A DNA stretch of 64,000 bases from Chlorobiota bacterium (GTDB lineage Bacteria > Bacteroidota > Bacteroidia > Bacteroidales > JAADGE01). Each line of letters begins with the position of its first letter. Position 1 is the first letter of the stretch. The position numbers and the translations under genes were made by a program. Location: assembly GCA_013152535.1 (NCBI GenBank), contig JAADGE010000012.1:1-64000 (forward strand). The letters are read 5' to 3'. Below the pieces are notes generated by a model. The model was given only the letters and a program-made list of their open reading frames with translations, was not told the DNA's origin and ran no database searches. Of this stretch, positions 1 through 8,140 are shown one piece after another.

Positions 1-425
1 TTGTAATCTTTTTGAGCATATAAATACTCTGCTCGCAAACGCATAACAGCATCGGCACATTGCTGCAAATCCCGTTTTCCTGCATCAAATTTAAGAACGG
101 CAAAATGCAAATCTTGTGAATATTTTAAAGTTCCGTCATATAAATGAACTTCGTTATTTTCAGTTTTCAGCTTAACATTGCGAAGCCAAAACCCGAAACT
201 GCCCGAATCAACTTTAATACGTTCATATCCTTTTGGCACAGGAATGGATTTTATATCGGGATATTTTGCTGTTTCCTGCGGTTCTGTTTTAAAAGTCTCA
301 ACTGATTTTTTTTTGGAAATTGTATCAGAATCAGCTTTTACAGAAACTTTTTTTTTGCTGTTTTGAGAATTACAGGAAAAAACAAAAATAATTATCGGAA
401 ATATAAAAAGTGTTTTGATTTTCAT
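1..425 (-). CDS. DUF4846 lipoprotein, 3' end cut by window edge
   Basis: Reading the minus strand from the ATG at 423-425 gives an open frame of 141 codons that runs off the left edge. It begins with a lipoprotein signal peptide (hydrophobic stretch, then FVFSC with the lipobox Cys at residue 18) and a Lys/Ser-rich linker. It continues with GFWLRN, HLYDG and DLQQCADAVMRLRAEYLY, which I recognise as typical of DUF4846 proteins of Bacteroidota. The biochemical role of the family is unknown to me; an envelope location follows from the signal. It is divergent from glpK, with a TAATTTTG -7 box just upstream. I am confident of the gene and less so of the family name. Confidence 0.8.
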   Translation of the reverse strand, partial: MKIKTLFIFPIIIFVFSCNSQNSKKKVSVKADSDTISKKKSVETFKTEPQETAKYPDIKSIPVPKGYERIKVDSGSFGFWLRNVKLKTENNEVHLYDGTLKYSQDLHFAVLKFDAGKRDLQQCADAVMRLRAEYLYAQKDY

Positions 426-448
426 AATATACTTACGCATTGTTTATA

Positions 449-456
449 CAAAATTA
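449..456 (-). promoter_or_regulatory. -7 box for the DUF4846 lipoprotein gene
   Basis: The minus strand reads TAATTTTG, matching the Bacteroidota -7 consensus TAnnTTTG. It lies about 24 bases before the ATG at 425, so the leader would be short. No convincing -33 TTTG is visible. Confidence 0.5.
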
Positions 457-477
457 AAAAAACTACTTAAATTTCTT

Positions 478-485
478 TACATTTG
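478..485 (+). promoter_or_regulatory. -7 box for glpK
   Basis: TACATTTG matches the Bacteroidota consensus TAnnTTTG and lies 20 bases before the glpK ATG at 506. Its last G is the first base of an in-frame GTG, so that GTG would be upstream of or at the transcript start and is unlikely to be the translation start. Confidence 0.55.
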
Positions 486-505
486 TGAAATTCATTTATC
501 AAAAT

Positions 506-1990
506 ATGAAAAAAAAATATATCCTCGCATTAGACCAGGGAACAAGCAGTTCCAGAGCAATAATTTTTGACAAAGATCAGAAAATTATCGGTGTTGAACA
601 ACAGGAATTCAAGCAATTTTATCCGAAAACCGGACGGGTAGAACAAAATCCTCACGAAATATGGGAAAGTCAGTTTTTAACGGCCAAAACCTTAATTACA
701 AAACTAAAAATTAATCCGAATGAAATTGCCGGAATCGGTATTACCAACCAAAGAGAGACAACCATTGTTTGGGACAAAAAAACCGGTGAACCGATTTATA
801 ATGCAATAGTTTGGCAGGATAAAAGAACAAGTGCTTTTTGTACAAAACTTAAAAACGGAATTAACGAAACATACATTAAAGAACAAACCGGTTTGCTTTT
901 AGATGCTTATTTTTCGGCAACAAAAATAAATTGGATTTTAAATAATGTCGAAGGAGCAAAAGAGAAAGCAAAAAAAGGTAATTTGCTTTTCGGAACGGTT
1001 GATACATGGCTCACTTGGAAACTTTCGGGAGCGAAATTGCATATTACTGATTATTCAAATGCTTCAAGAACTCTTTTATTCAACATAAATACTTTAAAAT
1101 GGGATAAAAATTTGTTAAAATTATTTGATGTTCCCGAAAGTATGTTGCCGGAAGTAAAAAATTCAAGCGAACTTTACGGTTATACAACAAAAGAATTGTT
1201 CGGTGCAGAAATTCCGATTGCCGGAATTGCCGGTGATCAGCAGGCAGCACTGTTCGGGCAACAATGTTTTTCGCCCGGCGAAGCAAAAAATACTTACGGA
1301 ACAGGTTGTTTTATGTTGATGAATACCGGCGAAAAGCCCGTAAAGTCAAAATCGGGCTTGCTTACTACAATTGCCTGGGGTATCGGTAATAAAATTACCT
1401 ACGCTTTGGAGGGTAGTGTATTTATGGCAGGTGCGGCCGTAAAGTGGCTGCGTGACGGCATTAAAATAATTGCAAATGCCTCTGATACAGAACAATTGAT
1501 AAAACAAACAAACAGTAACGAAGGGGTTTATTTTGTACCTGCTTTTGCCGGTTTGGGAGCTCCGTTCTGGGATGCTGAAGCAAAAGGCATTATTACCGGA
1601 CTTACACAAGGAGTTACGGAAAGTCATATCGTAAGAGCTACGGTGGAATCTTTGGCATATCAGACAAAAGATATTTTAGATGCTATGTCGAAAGATTCCG
1701 GAATAAACTTAAAAGAGTTGAATGTTGACGGCGGAGCATCGGTAAATAACTTTTTAATGCAGTTTCAGTCCGATATTTTGAACAAAACTGTAATAAGACC
1801 CGAAGTTGTTGAAACAACGGCTGCCGGAGCGGCATTTCTTGCCGGCTTGTCAACCGGATTTTGGACGGAAGAAAATTTGATGTTAAAACGAAAAATTGAT
1901 AAAGAATTCAATCCTAATATGAAAGACGAAGAACGGGCAGAACTTTATAACGGCTGGAAACTTGCGGTTCGGAGGTGTATGTTAAAATAA
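506..1990 (+). CDS. glpK: Glycerol kinase
   Basis: Phosphorylates glycerol to sn-glycerol 3-phosphate with ATP in the cytoplasm, feeding lipid synthesis and glycolysis. The 494-aa protein has the FGGY-kinase architecture: N-terminal phosphate loop with DQGTSSSRA (from residue 10), GITNQRET followed by VWQDKRT (substrate site), FGTVDTWL, and a C-terminal ATP domain with [20 protein letters not shown] and NVDGGASVN. Length agrees with the family (about 495-500). I chose ATG 506 because [13 protein letters not shown] is the usual family start and the in-frame GTG at 485 overlaps the promoter. No glycerol facilitator or glpD is adjacent, so it appears monocistronic, and it ends before a strong palindrome that could act as terminator. 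Confidence 0.97.
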   Translation: MKKKYILALDQGTSSSRAIIFDKDQKIIGVEQQEFKQFYPKTGRVEQNPHEIWESQFLTAKTLITKLKINPNEIAGIGITNQRETTIVWDKKTGEPIYNAIVWQDKRTSAFCTKLKNGINETYIKEQTGLLLDAYFSATKINWILNNVEGAKEKAKKGNLLFGTVDTWLTWKLSGAKLHITDYSNASRTLLFNINTLKWDKNLLKLFDVPESMLPEVKNSSELYGYTTKELFGAEIPIAGIAGDQQAALFGQQCFSPGEAKNTYGTGCFMLMNTGEKPVKSKSGLLTTIAWGIGNKITYALEGSVFMAGAAVKWLRDGIKIIANASDTEQLIKQTNSNEGVYFVPAFAGLGAPFWDAEAKGIITGLTQGVTESHIVRATVESLAYQTKDILDAMSKDSGINLKELNVDGGASVNNFLMQFQSDILNKTVIRPEVVETTAAGAAFLAGLSTGFWTEENLMLKRKIDKEFNPNMKDEERAELYNGWKLAVRRCMLK

Positions 1991-2006
1991 TTGTTGATTT
2001 TTTTTA

Positions 2007-2039
2007 AGACCCTGCGGGTTTTCAAAACCCGCAGGGTCT
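2007..2039. repeat. Palindromic GACCCTGCGGG repeat, copy 1
   Basis: Two 16-base arms (AGACCCTGCGGGTTTT and its exact complement) are separated by one base. It sits between glpK and the downstream membrane-protein gene and is GC-rich against an AT-rich background. A near copy lies after that gene at 3806-3834 and degenerate copies near 63331 and 63411. It is a REP-like element that may double as the glpK terminator. Confidence 0.85.
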
Positions 2040-2070
2040 GTTTTGAAAATATGTTAGAATTAGACCAATT

Positions 2071-3795
2071 ATGAAATATAAAAAAATAACAAGTAGTGAA
2101 CTTACCTCTCTTATTATTCAAATGGATCCGGTAATATTTGAAAAAATTGAGTTTACAGAAAATATAAATATTCATAATAAAGAAATAAAATTCATCAATT
2201 GTCTTTTCCTTGAGAACGTTGAATTATCAACCGATATTTACAATAAATTTTTAATTAAAAATTGTGTTTTTGAAAAGAATTTAAAATTTAATAAAACAGT
2301 TAATGAAATTAACCTTAAAAACAATATTATTAAAGGAACTTTTTTTATATCAGAAGCAACAAGAAATATATTTATAGAAAAAGGAGATTATAATGAAATA
2401 ACTGTACAAAGTTCTAAAGCTGCTTATTATGTAGGTGATGTTTTTAAAATTAGCAATGCTAAATGTGATTTCATAAAGTTTGAAGGGGAAGACTTGAACA
2501 GAGTTTTAGAATTTTCAAATTCTGAAATTGAAACTATTATAATTGAAACAAATAATGTTAGTCATGAAAATATAATAATTAAAGATGAATCAAAAATTAA
2601 TTATTTATTCTTTAATAATAATCACATTAATATACCATATGTTTTTGATTTTGACAATGCATATGTTTTTCATTTTGCTTTTCAATCTTGTTCTTTTTCT
2701 CATCGGTTAGAATTTGCAAAAGGTAAAATTGAAGAACTAAATTTTCATAAAGTTACTTTTAAAGAACAAACAATAATATCTGAACATTTTATCGTTGGTA
2801 TTTTCAATTTTAATAGTGTTAAATCAGAATATGAAATTAGTATTGCATATCATTCTAAAATCGGAACATTAAATATTGATAATTGTGACTTGAATTTATC
2901 ATTTTGGATTTTTGATGAAGAAAAAAGAGATTTAGAAAATAAAATTAGTATAAAAATTGGTGGAACATTTAATGGGAATATTCATATTGAAAATATTCCT
3001 GCAAATATTCATTTATCTTGTATTAATTCAGGAACTATCTTTTTAAATAATATTTATTCAAAACTTATTATATTTCAATATTTTTTTAATTATAACAAAC
3101 TTATATTAAACAATTTTAAACGAGATAAAGACTATAATGCTTTAATTATTTCAGAATCAAATTTAAACGAAACAGAGTTTGTAAATTTTGATTTTGATAA
3201 ATTTGATGAGGTGGTAATTTCCAGAAGTAATGTAAGTAATATGCTTTTGACCAATACTATTTTCCCAAAAAAAATACAAATTGAAAGCAAAAATCCACAA
3301 CTTGGATACATTGTAGACTTTGAAGATAACATAGGAAAAAATGTATATTTCAGAGATAGCTATCGACAATTAAAAAATGTAATGGAGAAACATAAGAATA
3401 AACATGTTGCATTAATTTATAAGTCAAAAGAAATGTACTACCAAAAAAAAGAATTGAAGTTTGGTTTTAATTGGTTTACTCTTTTGTTAAATCAGATTTC
3501 TAATAATCATGGGATTAGTTGGCAAAGAGGTGTTTTCTTTACAATTTTATTATCTGTTATTTTTTTTATTTTATATAATTTTACTTTGGCAGATCCTTTT
3601 TTTTATTGGGATAATATTGTTATTAATAAACAAAATGTATTTGACAAGTTTATTGAATTTTTAGCTTCTTTTCCAAAATTGTCAATTGTAAAACAAGAAA
3701 CAACATTATCGACAATTGTTATTATTTTGTCTAAAATTTTTATCAGTTATGGAATTTATCAAACAATAGTTGCATTTCGAAAATACGGAAAATAA
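2071..3795 (+). CDS. Pentapeptide-repeat-like protein with C-terminal membrane domain
   Basis: The 574-aa product has no signal peptide. Residues about 1-430 are a long run of short alternating hydrophobic/polar beta-strand units with many N/F/I turns, suggesting a right-handed beta-helix similar to degenerate pentapeptide repeats. Then comes YRQLK with an amphipathic helix ending KSKEMYYQKKE (about 430-465), and two membrane segments (about 487-507 and 545-566) at the C-terminus. This order of beta-helix, YRxLK helix and membrane pair is known from pentapeptide-repeat membrane proteins, whose function is unclear. The coding sequence is strikingly more AT-rich than its neighbours and is flanked by palindromes, which suggests acquisition. 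The first codons are duplicated downstream (3888-3980). Function unknown. Confidence 0.8.
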   Translation: MKYKKITSSELTSLIIQMDPVIFEKIEFTENINIHNKEIKFINCLFLENVELSTDIYNKFLIKNCVFEKNLKFNKTVNEINLKNNIIKGTFFISEATRNIFIEKGDYNEITVQSSKAAYYVGDVFKISNAKCDFIKFEGEDLNRVLEFSNSEIETIIIETNNVSHENIIIKDESKINYLFFNNNHINIPYVFDFDNAYVFHFAFQSCSFSHRLEFAKGKIEELNFHKVTFKEQTIISEHFIVGIFNFNSVKSEYEISIAYHSKIGTLNIDNCDLNLSFWIFDEEKRDLENKISIKIGGTFNGNIHIENIPANIHLSCINSGTIFLNNIYSKLIIFQYFFNYNKLILNNFKRDKDYNALIISESNLNETEFVNFDFDKFDEVVISRSNVSNMLLTNTIFPKKIQIESKNPQLGYIVDFEDNIGKNVYFRDSYRQLKNVMEKHKNKHVALIYKSKEMYYQKKELKFGFNWFTLLLNQISNNHGISWQRGVFFTILLSVIFFILYNFTLADPFFYWDNIVINKQNVFDKFIEFLASFPKLSIVKQETTLSTIVIILSKIFISYGIYQTIVAFRKYGK

Positions 3796-3805
3796 AAGTT
3801 AATAT

Positions 3806-3834
3806 ACCCTGCGGGTTTTCAAAACTCGCAGGGT
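3806..3834. repeat. Palindromic GACCCTGCGGG repeat, copy 2
   Basis: ACCCTGCGGGTTTT, one base, then AAAACTCGCAGGGT: the same element as at 2007-2039 with one mismatch between the arms and identical TCTGTTTTGA downstream. Together the two copies bracket the 574-aa membrane-protein gene. Confidence 0.85.
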
Positions 3835-3869
3835 CTGTTTTGATAAGTATAGATTCTTATAAAAATATT

Positions 3870-3980
3870 ATTAGAATTAAACCAATTATGAAATATAAAA
3901 AAATAATAAGCAGTGAATTTGTATTATCCGTGCCACGCTGCAGCGTGGCACGGTTTCTCAGCAATCAAATATTAAATTAA
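3870..3980 (+). pseudogene. Decayed duplicate of the 5' end of the upstream membrane-protein gene
   Basis: From about 3870 the sequence TTAGAATTAAACCAATTATG, the following codons for MKYKKIISSE, and the palindrome before them repeat the 5' flank and first ten codons of the gene at 2071 (MKYKKITSSE there) with few changes. Similarity stops at about 3920, and the frame then runs through a 26-bp palindrome to a TAA at 3978-3980, giving only 30 codons from the ATG at 3888. I read it as the stump of a second tandem copy whose body was deleted. It is not likely to be functional, although a 30-residue peptide is formally encoded. Confidence 0.75.
3928..3953. repeat. Perfect 26-bp palindrome
   Basis: CCGTGCCACGCTG is followed immediately by its exact reverse complement, with no spacer. 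It is GC-rich in an AT-rich gap and begins 8 bases after homology with the upstream gene stops, so it marks the deletion junction of the duplicated gene. It resembles REP-type intergenic palindromes rather than a terminator (no T-run follows). Confidence 0.85.
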
Positions 3981-3981
3981 A

Positions 3982-4860
3982 ATGAGGCCAAACCAAAAAA
4001 AAGCATACATTTACGCAATTTCAGCAGTCCTGCTTTGGTCAACGGTTGCGGTATCGTTTAAAATTGCTTTGCAATATGTGGATTTTTTGCAATTATTACT
4101 TTTTGCATCTTTTACGGCAATTATTATATATCTTTTAATTGCTCTGATTAATAATACGCACCGGCAATTATTTAAAGTAACAAAAAAAGCCCTTTTATCT
4201 TCGGCATTTATCGGCTTTCTTAATCCGTTTTTGTATTATGTCGTTTTGTTTAAAGCCTATTCGCTGCTTCCGGCACAAATAGCACAGCCGCTGAACTATC
4301 TTTGGCCTGCAGTTTTGGTATTGCTTTCGGCACCTTTACTGGGCGAAAAATTAAAATTTTTAAGCGTAGTGTCACTTTTAATCGGCTTTCTCGGAGTTTA
4401 CGTAATTTCAACACAAGGCAATTTGTTCGGCTTTAAAATTGATGAGCCGCTCGGTGTTGCATTGGCTGCCGGAAGTTCGGTAATTTGGGCATTATCGTGG
4501 ATTTTTAATCAAAAAGATAAACGCAAAGAGCAAACAAAGTTATTTTGGAACTTTATTTTCGGTTTTCTGTATATTTTAATTGCAGTATTAATTTTTTCAA
4601 AAATTAAATTGCCTGAAACAAAAGGAATATTTGCCGTTATTTATGTCGGATTTTTTGAAATGGGCATAACGTTTTTCTTTTGGCTGAAAGCATTGCAACT
4701 GACCGAAAGAAACGATAACATCAGTAACTTAATCTTTTTTTCGCCTTTTTTAGCTCTTATTTTCATACATTTTGTATTGGGAGAAACTATTTTTTACACG
4801 ACATATATCGGTTTGATTTTAATTGTTGCGGGAATTTTTATTCCGAGAATTCGGAAATAA
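3982..4860 (+). CDS. DMT-superfamily (EamA) transporter
   Basis: A 292-aa integral membrane protein with about ten hydrophobic segments arranged as two EamA repeats (about 8-140 and 155-290). Recognisable features are SAVLLWSTVAVSFKIAL in the first helix, an LNYLWPAVLVLLSAPLLGEKL segment typical of the first repeat, and HFVLGETIFYTTYIGLILI in the second. EamA proteins export or import small metabolites such as amino acids; the substrate cannot be told. It starts one base after the stump of the duplicated gene and is convergent with the DUF4294 gene. There is no obvious promoter box of its own. Confidence 0.9.
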   Translation: MRPNQKKAYIYAISAVLLWSTVAVSFKIALQYVDFLQLLLFASFTAIIIYLLIALINNTHRQLFKVTKKALLSSAFIGFLNPFLYYVVLFKAYSLLPAQIAQPLNYLWPAVLVLLSAPLLGEKLKFLSVVSLLIGFLGVYVISTQGNLFGFKIDEPLGVALAAGSSVIWALSWIFNQKDKRKEQTKLFWNFIFGFLYILIAVLIFSKIKLPETKGIFAVIYVGFFEMGITFFFWLKALQLTERNDNISNLIFFSPFLALIFIHFVLGETIFYTTYIGLILIVAGIFIPRIRK

Positions 4861-4914
4861 ACATCTGTAAAGACGGCTTGCGTCGGAAGATTTTAAGACA
4901 GAAAACAGATAATT

Positions 4915-5535
4915 TTAAAGTTGTCCGTTTTCTATTCTGACCACAATTTCTTCAATCCATTTATCTGTTCCGTCCGGATCGTATTCATATTTTAAATTTG
5001 TTTGAAAAATTCTTGCAATTCCCTGCCAAAAAAAAGCCGACACACTTCCTTTAAAATGTTTTACTAATTGATAAGATGTATTACCGGTTTGTCTGTCAAC
5101 TAATTTTATCAATATCCGTCCTTGAGAATAAGTCATATTCCGGATATCGCCTTCAAATTCTTTTTTCAGTTGTTTTTCTTTTTCGTTAATATAGTTCCGC
5201 CTTTCTCTGTTATTATCCATATGCCGAAGCACGAATTCCGACTCTGTAAAAATTTGTTTTATAATTACGGAATACGGGTAAACTTTCTTAACATTCCTTA
5301 CCAATCGATAGTATTTCATTCGTTCTCGTTGGTTTCTGAATGTTCTCGGCGGATAAATAATTACCGGACTTATATGCACACTGTATATTGTATCTCCTTC
5401 GGAATTTATTGTCATTTCCAGTATTCCGCCGCCCTCTTTTTCAATTTTATCCAAAAGCTCAACAGCATTAATTTTTTTTTGAGAAAAAAGATGAAAGCTA
5501 AGTAACAGAAATAATATTGAAAAAAAATAACGCAT
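4915..5535 (-). CDS. DUF4294 secreted protein
   Basis: 206 aa with an N-terminal signal peptide (residues 1-18, ending LFSQ). The mature part contains SPVIIYPPRTFRNQRE, YYRLVRNVKKVYPYS, RRNYINEKEKQLKKEFEGDIRNMTYSQGRILIKLVDRQTG and FWQGIARIFQTNLK, features I associate with DUF4294, a family essentially confined to Bacteroidota. The role is unknown; the signal implies periplasm or envelope. It is convergent with the DMT transporter and separated from the hemerythrin gene by about 84 bases, so it may be monocistronic. Confidence 0.85.
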   Translation of the reverse strand: MRYFFSILFLLLSFHLFSQKKINAVELLDKIEKEGGGILEMTINSEGDTIYSVHISPVIIYPPRTFRNQRERMKYYRLVRNVKKVYPYSVIIKQIFTESEFVLRHMDNNRERRNYINEKEKQLKKEFEGDIRNMTYSQGRILIKLVDRQTGNTSYQLVKHFKGSVSAFFWQGIARIFQTNLKYEYDPDGTDKWIEEIVVRIENGQL

Positions 5536-5619
5536 TTTATCTTTAACGAAATTTAAAATGATAAAATTATATCAATTTTAATTTTCAGAGCAGTAATAAA
5601 GATATTTTTAAAAAAGTTT

Positions 5620-6054
5620 TTAAAAAATTATATCATTTTTTATGTCTGCAAGAATGCCTGTCTGTTTTTTAAGAAAAGAAACATATTCCATGTCATGCTC
5701 TATAATGTGCCCGGGGAGCCATTCCTTCAAAAAGTCAAGGATTTTATAACCTTGGACTAATCGTGTTGAAGTAACATCAAATAAATTATCGGAAACCATT
5801 TTTGTAAAATTTTGATGAGATTTAATATGATATGCTTCTTGAGGATAATTATATTTTTTAAATACTCTTTCTTCAGTCGAAAAATGATCTATTGTAAATA
5901 TTTTTAACTCCAATAACAGTTCATTAACTAAAGAACCGTCTTTTTCAATTATTACATTTTTATGTAATTTATTTATAATATCAAACAGTTGTTTATGTTG
6001 CTTATCTATCTTCGCTATTCCGGTTTCATACTTTTGTTCCCAATCCAAATACAT
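5620..6054 (-). CDS. Bacteriohemerythrin
   Basis: A 144-aa single-domain four-helix-bundle protein that binds O2 reversibly at a non-haem di-iron centre. All seven expected iron ligands are visible: His20 (DKQHKQLFDIIN), His57 and Glu61 (DHFSTEE), His76 and His80 (HIKSHQNF), His116 and Asp121 (HIIEHD). The N-terminal W-E/D-x-KYETGI segment is also typical. It is a stand-alone sensor, store or scavenger of oxygen, with no fused chemoreceptor or cyclase domain. The complete ligand set makes the assignment firm, though whether it serves O2 delivery or sensing cannot be inferred. Confidence 0.95.
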   Translation of the reverse strand: MYLDWEQKYETGIAKIDKQHKQLFDIINKLHKNVIIEKDGSLVNELLLELKIFTIDHFSTEERVFKKYNYPQEAYHIKSHQNFTKMVSDNLFDVTSTRLVQGYKILDFLKEWLPGHIIEHDMEYVSFLKKQTGILADIKNDIIF

Positions 6055-6144
6055 ATGATATCTTTATTTACTTTATTGTTTTCAATTTAATTTTTGTAAA
6101 AATACGATAAATGTTATAAAACACAAGAATTCAAAATTAAAAAT

Positions 6145-6178
6145 ATGAAGTTTTACTGAAATTTAATGAAGTTTTACT
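6145..6178 (+). repeat. Direct repeat upstream of kbl
   Basis: ATGAAGTTTTACT occurs at 6145-6157 and again at 6166-6178, starts 21 bases apart (two helical turns). The second copy abuts the TAATTTTG -7 box of kbl, a position suited to a regulator binding the same face of DNA. This is inference from position only. Confidence 0.5.
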
Positions 6179-6185
6179 AATTTTG
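6178..6185 (+). promoter_or_regulatory. -7 box for kbl
   Basis: TAATTTTG matches TAnnTTTG and lies 29 bases before the kbl ATG. It touches the second copy of a 13-base direct repeat. Confidence 0.5.
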
Positions 6186-6214
6186 AAGACCATTTTAAAA
6201 TTAAAAATCTTATT

Positions 6215-7441
6215 ATGTACGGAAAAATAAAAGATTACCTCAGTAATGAACTGCAATCCATAAAAGATGCCGGTTTATATAAAGACGAGCGCATTATTAC
6301 AAGCCCGCAAGGTGCCGAAATTTCTCTTACAACAGGAGAAACGGTAATTAATTTTTGTGCTAACAATTATTTAGGCTTATCATCTCATCCTAAAGTAATT
6401 GCTGCTGCCAAAAAAGTTTTGGATACACACGGTTACGGTATGTCATCAGTCCGATTTATATGCGGAACACAAGATATTCACAAAGAATTGGAATATAAAA
6501 TTGCCGAGTTTTTCGGTACCGAAGACACCATTTTATATGCTGCAGCTTTTGATGCTAACGGAGGTGTATTTGAACCGTTATTCAGCCAAGAAGATGCTAT
6601 AATTTCCGACGAATTAAACCATGCTTCCATTATTGACGGAGTAAGACTATGCAAAGCAGCAAGATATCGTTTTAAGCACAGCAACATGGAAGATTTAGAA
6701 AGTCAGTTAAAAGTTGCCCAAGCTCAACGATACAGAATTGTTGTAACCGACGGTGTTTTTTCAATGGACGGAGATATTGCCAAGTTAGATAAAATATGTG
6801 ATTTAGCAGAAAAATATGATGCTCTTGTGATGGTTGATGACAGCCATGCTTCCGGATTTATCGGAAAAACAGGAAGGGGTACTCACGAATACAATAATGT
6901 TATGAACCGAGTTGACATTATTACAAGTACTCTCGGAAAAGCTCTCGGCGGTGCTATGGGCGGTTTTACAACAGGAAAAAAAGAAATTATCGAAATGTTG
7001 CGTCAGCGTTCGAGACCTTATTTATTTTCAAATTCATTATCTCCGGTTATTGTCGGTGCTGCGTTGGAAGTTTTTAATGTTTTAACGGAATCTACTGAGT
7101 TAAGAGATAAAGTTATCGGCAATGCCGAATATTTCAGAGACAAAATGATGCAGGCAGGTTTTGTTATTAAACCGTCCGACTCTGCCATTGTAGCATTAAT
7201 GCTTTTTAATGCTAAATTATCTCAGGATTTTGCTTCAAAATTATTAAATGAAGGTATCTATGTTATAGGTTTTTATTATCCGGTAGTTGCAAAAGGTCAG
7301 GCACGAATCAGAATTCAACTGTCGGCAGCTCACGAACAGGAACATTTGGATAAAGCTGTTAATGCCTTCATAAAAATAGGAAAAGAATTCAATATTCTCG
7401 GAAAAACCAAAGAAGAGATTATTGAAATGTACGGAGAATAA
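6215..7441 (+). CDS. kbl: Glycine C-acetyltransferase (2-amino-3-ketobutyrate CoA ligase)
   Basis: PLP enzyme of the alpha-oxoamine synthase family that cleaves 2-amino-3-ketobutyrate with CoA to glycine and acetyl-CoA in threonine catabolism. The 408-aa protein shows FCANNYLGL near the N-terminus, SVRFICGTQDIHKELE, the cofactor residues Asp208 and His211 (VDDSHASG), and the Schiff-base Lys242 in STLGKALGGAMGG. Spacing of these residues equals the E. coli enzyme shifted by two. Threonine dehydrogenase (tdh), its usual partner, is not adjacent. A related serine palmitoyltransferase or BioF is possible, but the length and N-terminus favour Kbl. It is followed by an intrinsic terminator. Confidence 0.93.
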   Translation: MYGKIKDYLSNELQSIKDAGLYKDERIITSPQGAEISLTTGETVINFCANNYLGLSSHPKVIAAAKKVLDTHGYGMSSVRFICGTQDIHKELEYKIAEFFGTEDTILYAAAFDANGGVFEPLFSQEDAIISDELNHASIIDGVRLCKAARYRFKHSNMEDLESQLKVAQAQRYRIVVTDGVFSMDGDIAKLDKICDLAEKYDALVMVDDSHASGFIGKTGRGTHEYNNVMNRVDIITSTLGKALGGAMGGFTTGKKEIIEMLRQRSRPYLFSNSLSPVIVGAALEVFNVLTESTELRDKVIGNAEYFRDKMMQAGFVIKPSDSAIVALMLFNAKLSQDFASKLLNEGIYVIGFYYPVVAKGQARIRIQLSAAHEQEHLDKAVNAFIKIGKEFNILGKTKEEIIEMYGE

Positions 7442-7463
7442 TTTTTTATTTTCTGAAAATATG

Positions 7464-7496
7464 AATCTGCCTGTTTATAAACGGGCAGATTTTTTA
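7464..7496 (+). terminator. Intrinsic terminator of kbl
   Basis: AATCTGCC and GGCAGATT form an 8-bp stem with a loop of about 12 bases, followed by TTTTT. It lies 23 bases after the kbl stop codon. Confidence 0.8.
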
Positions 7497-7594
7497 TGTT
7501 TAATATTTGTTTTTTTGTATCTTGTGTATTGAAATGAACATACGGAAGAAACTCTGAAAAAGTACTTAAAGATTGCTAATAACCTGAACTCGGG

Positions 7595-8140
7595 TTAATA
7601 AATAAAACTCACTCGGAAAATCGGATTTGAATAGGGTGTTTTTTCGTTCAGTAAAACATCATACATCAATGTTGTTAAAACCGCAAAACGATTGCCTAAT
7701 TGCTGTTTCCATCCTATACCCAAAGGTAAACCGTCAACAAAAACACGTTTTCCGGTCATTTGTCCCGTAATAATATCATAATCGGCAATATTCAGCATTT
7801 CATATTCACCCGTAATGAAAAAATTAGGTGTAACGTAATATCTGGAAAAGATTTTTCCGCCGTAAATATTATCAGTATAATTAAAGAAACGATTATGTGT
7901 GTATAAATAATACATTCCGATACCGATATCCGTATTTTCAGTAAGTCGATATCCTATTTCAGGTGTAAATTTAATAATTGTAACTGTTCCGAACTGCAAA
8001 CCGAAACCGCCGCCTAAAAATAATTTTTCGGGAAATGTTGATTTCTTTTTAATGTCCTGATAAGTATAGGGGTCATATTCTTGTGCAAAAGAAGACAAAT
8101 ACAGACTAAAAATCAGGCAAAATGTAAATATTGTTTTCAT
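7595..8140 (-). CDS. Small outer-membrane beta-barrel protein in the glycine-lipid operon
   Basis: 181 aa with a signal peptide (about 1-19, ending SSFAQ). The rest alternates aromatic and polar residues in strand-length segments (GGGFGLQFGTVTIIKFTPEIGYRL, IGIGMYYLYTH, FFITGEYEMLN, FRVSFIY), with an aromatic C-terminus typical of outer-membrane barrels. Its ATG overlaps the stop of glsB by one base (TAATG), so translation is probably coupled and it is the third gene of the glsA-glsB transcript. No specific family is recognised; a link to export or placement of the lipids is only a guess. Confidence 0.75.
   Translation of the reverse strand: MKTIFTFCLIFSLYLSSFAQEYDPYTYQDIKKKSTFPEKLFLGGGFGLQFGTVTIIKFTPEIGYRLTENTDIGIGMYYLYTHNRFFNYTDNIYGGKIFSRYYVTPNFFITGEYEMLNIADYDIITGQMTGKRVFVDGLPLGIGWKQQLGNRFAVLTTLMYDVLLNEKTPYSNPIFRVSFIY

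Noticed and set aside
178..366. 62-codon plus-strand open frame
   Set aside because: It is antisense to the DUF4846 lipoprotein frame, which has a signal peptide and family motifs.
485..505. GTG extension of glpK
   Set aside because: It would begin at the last base of the -7 box; ATG 506 gives the standard N-terminus.
5122..5505. 127-codon plus-strand open frame
   Set aside because: It lies antisense inside the DUF4294 gene and has a Phe/Tyr/Ile-rich composition typical of a reverse-frame shadow.
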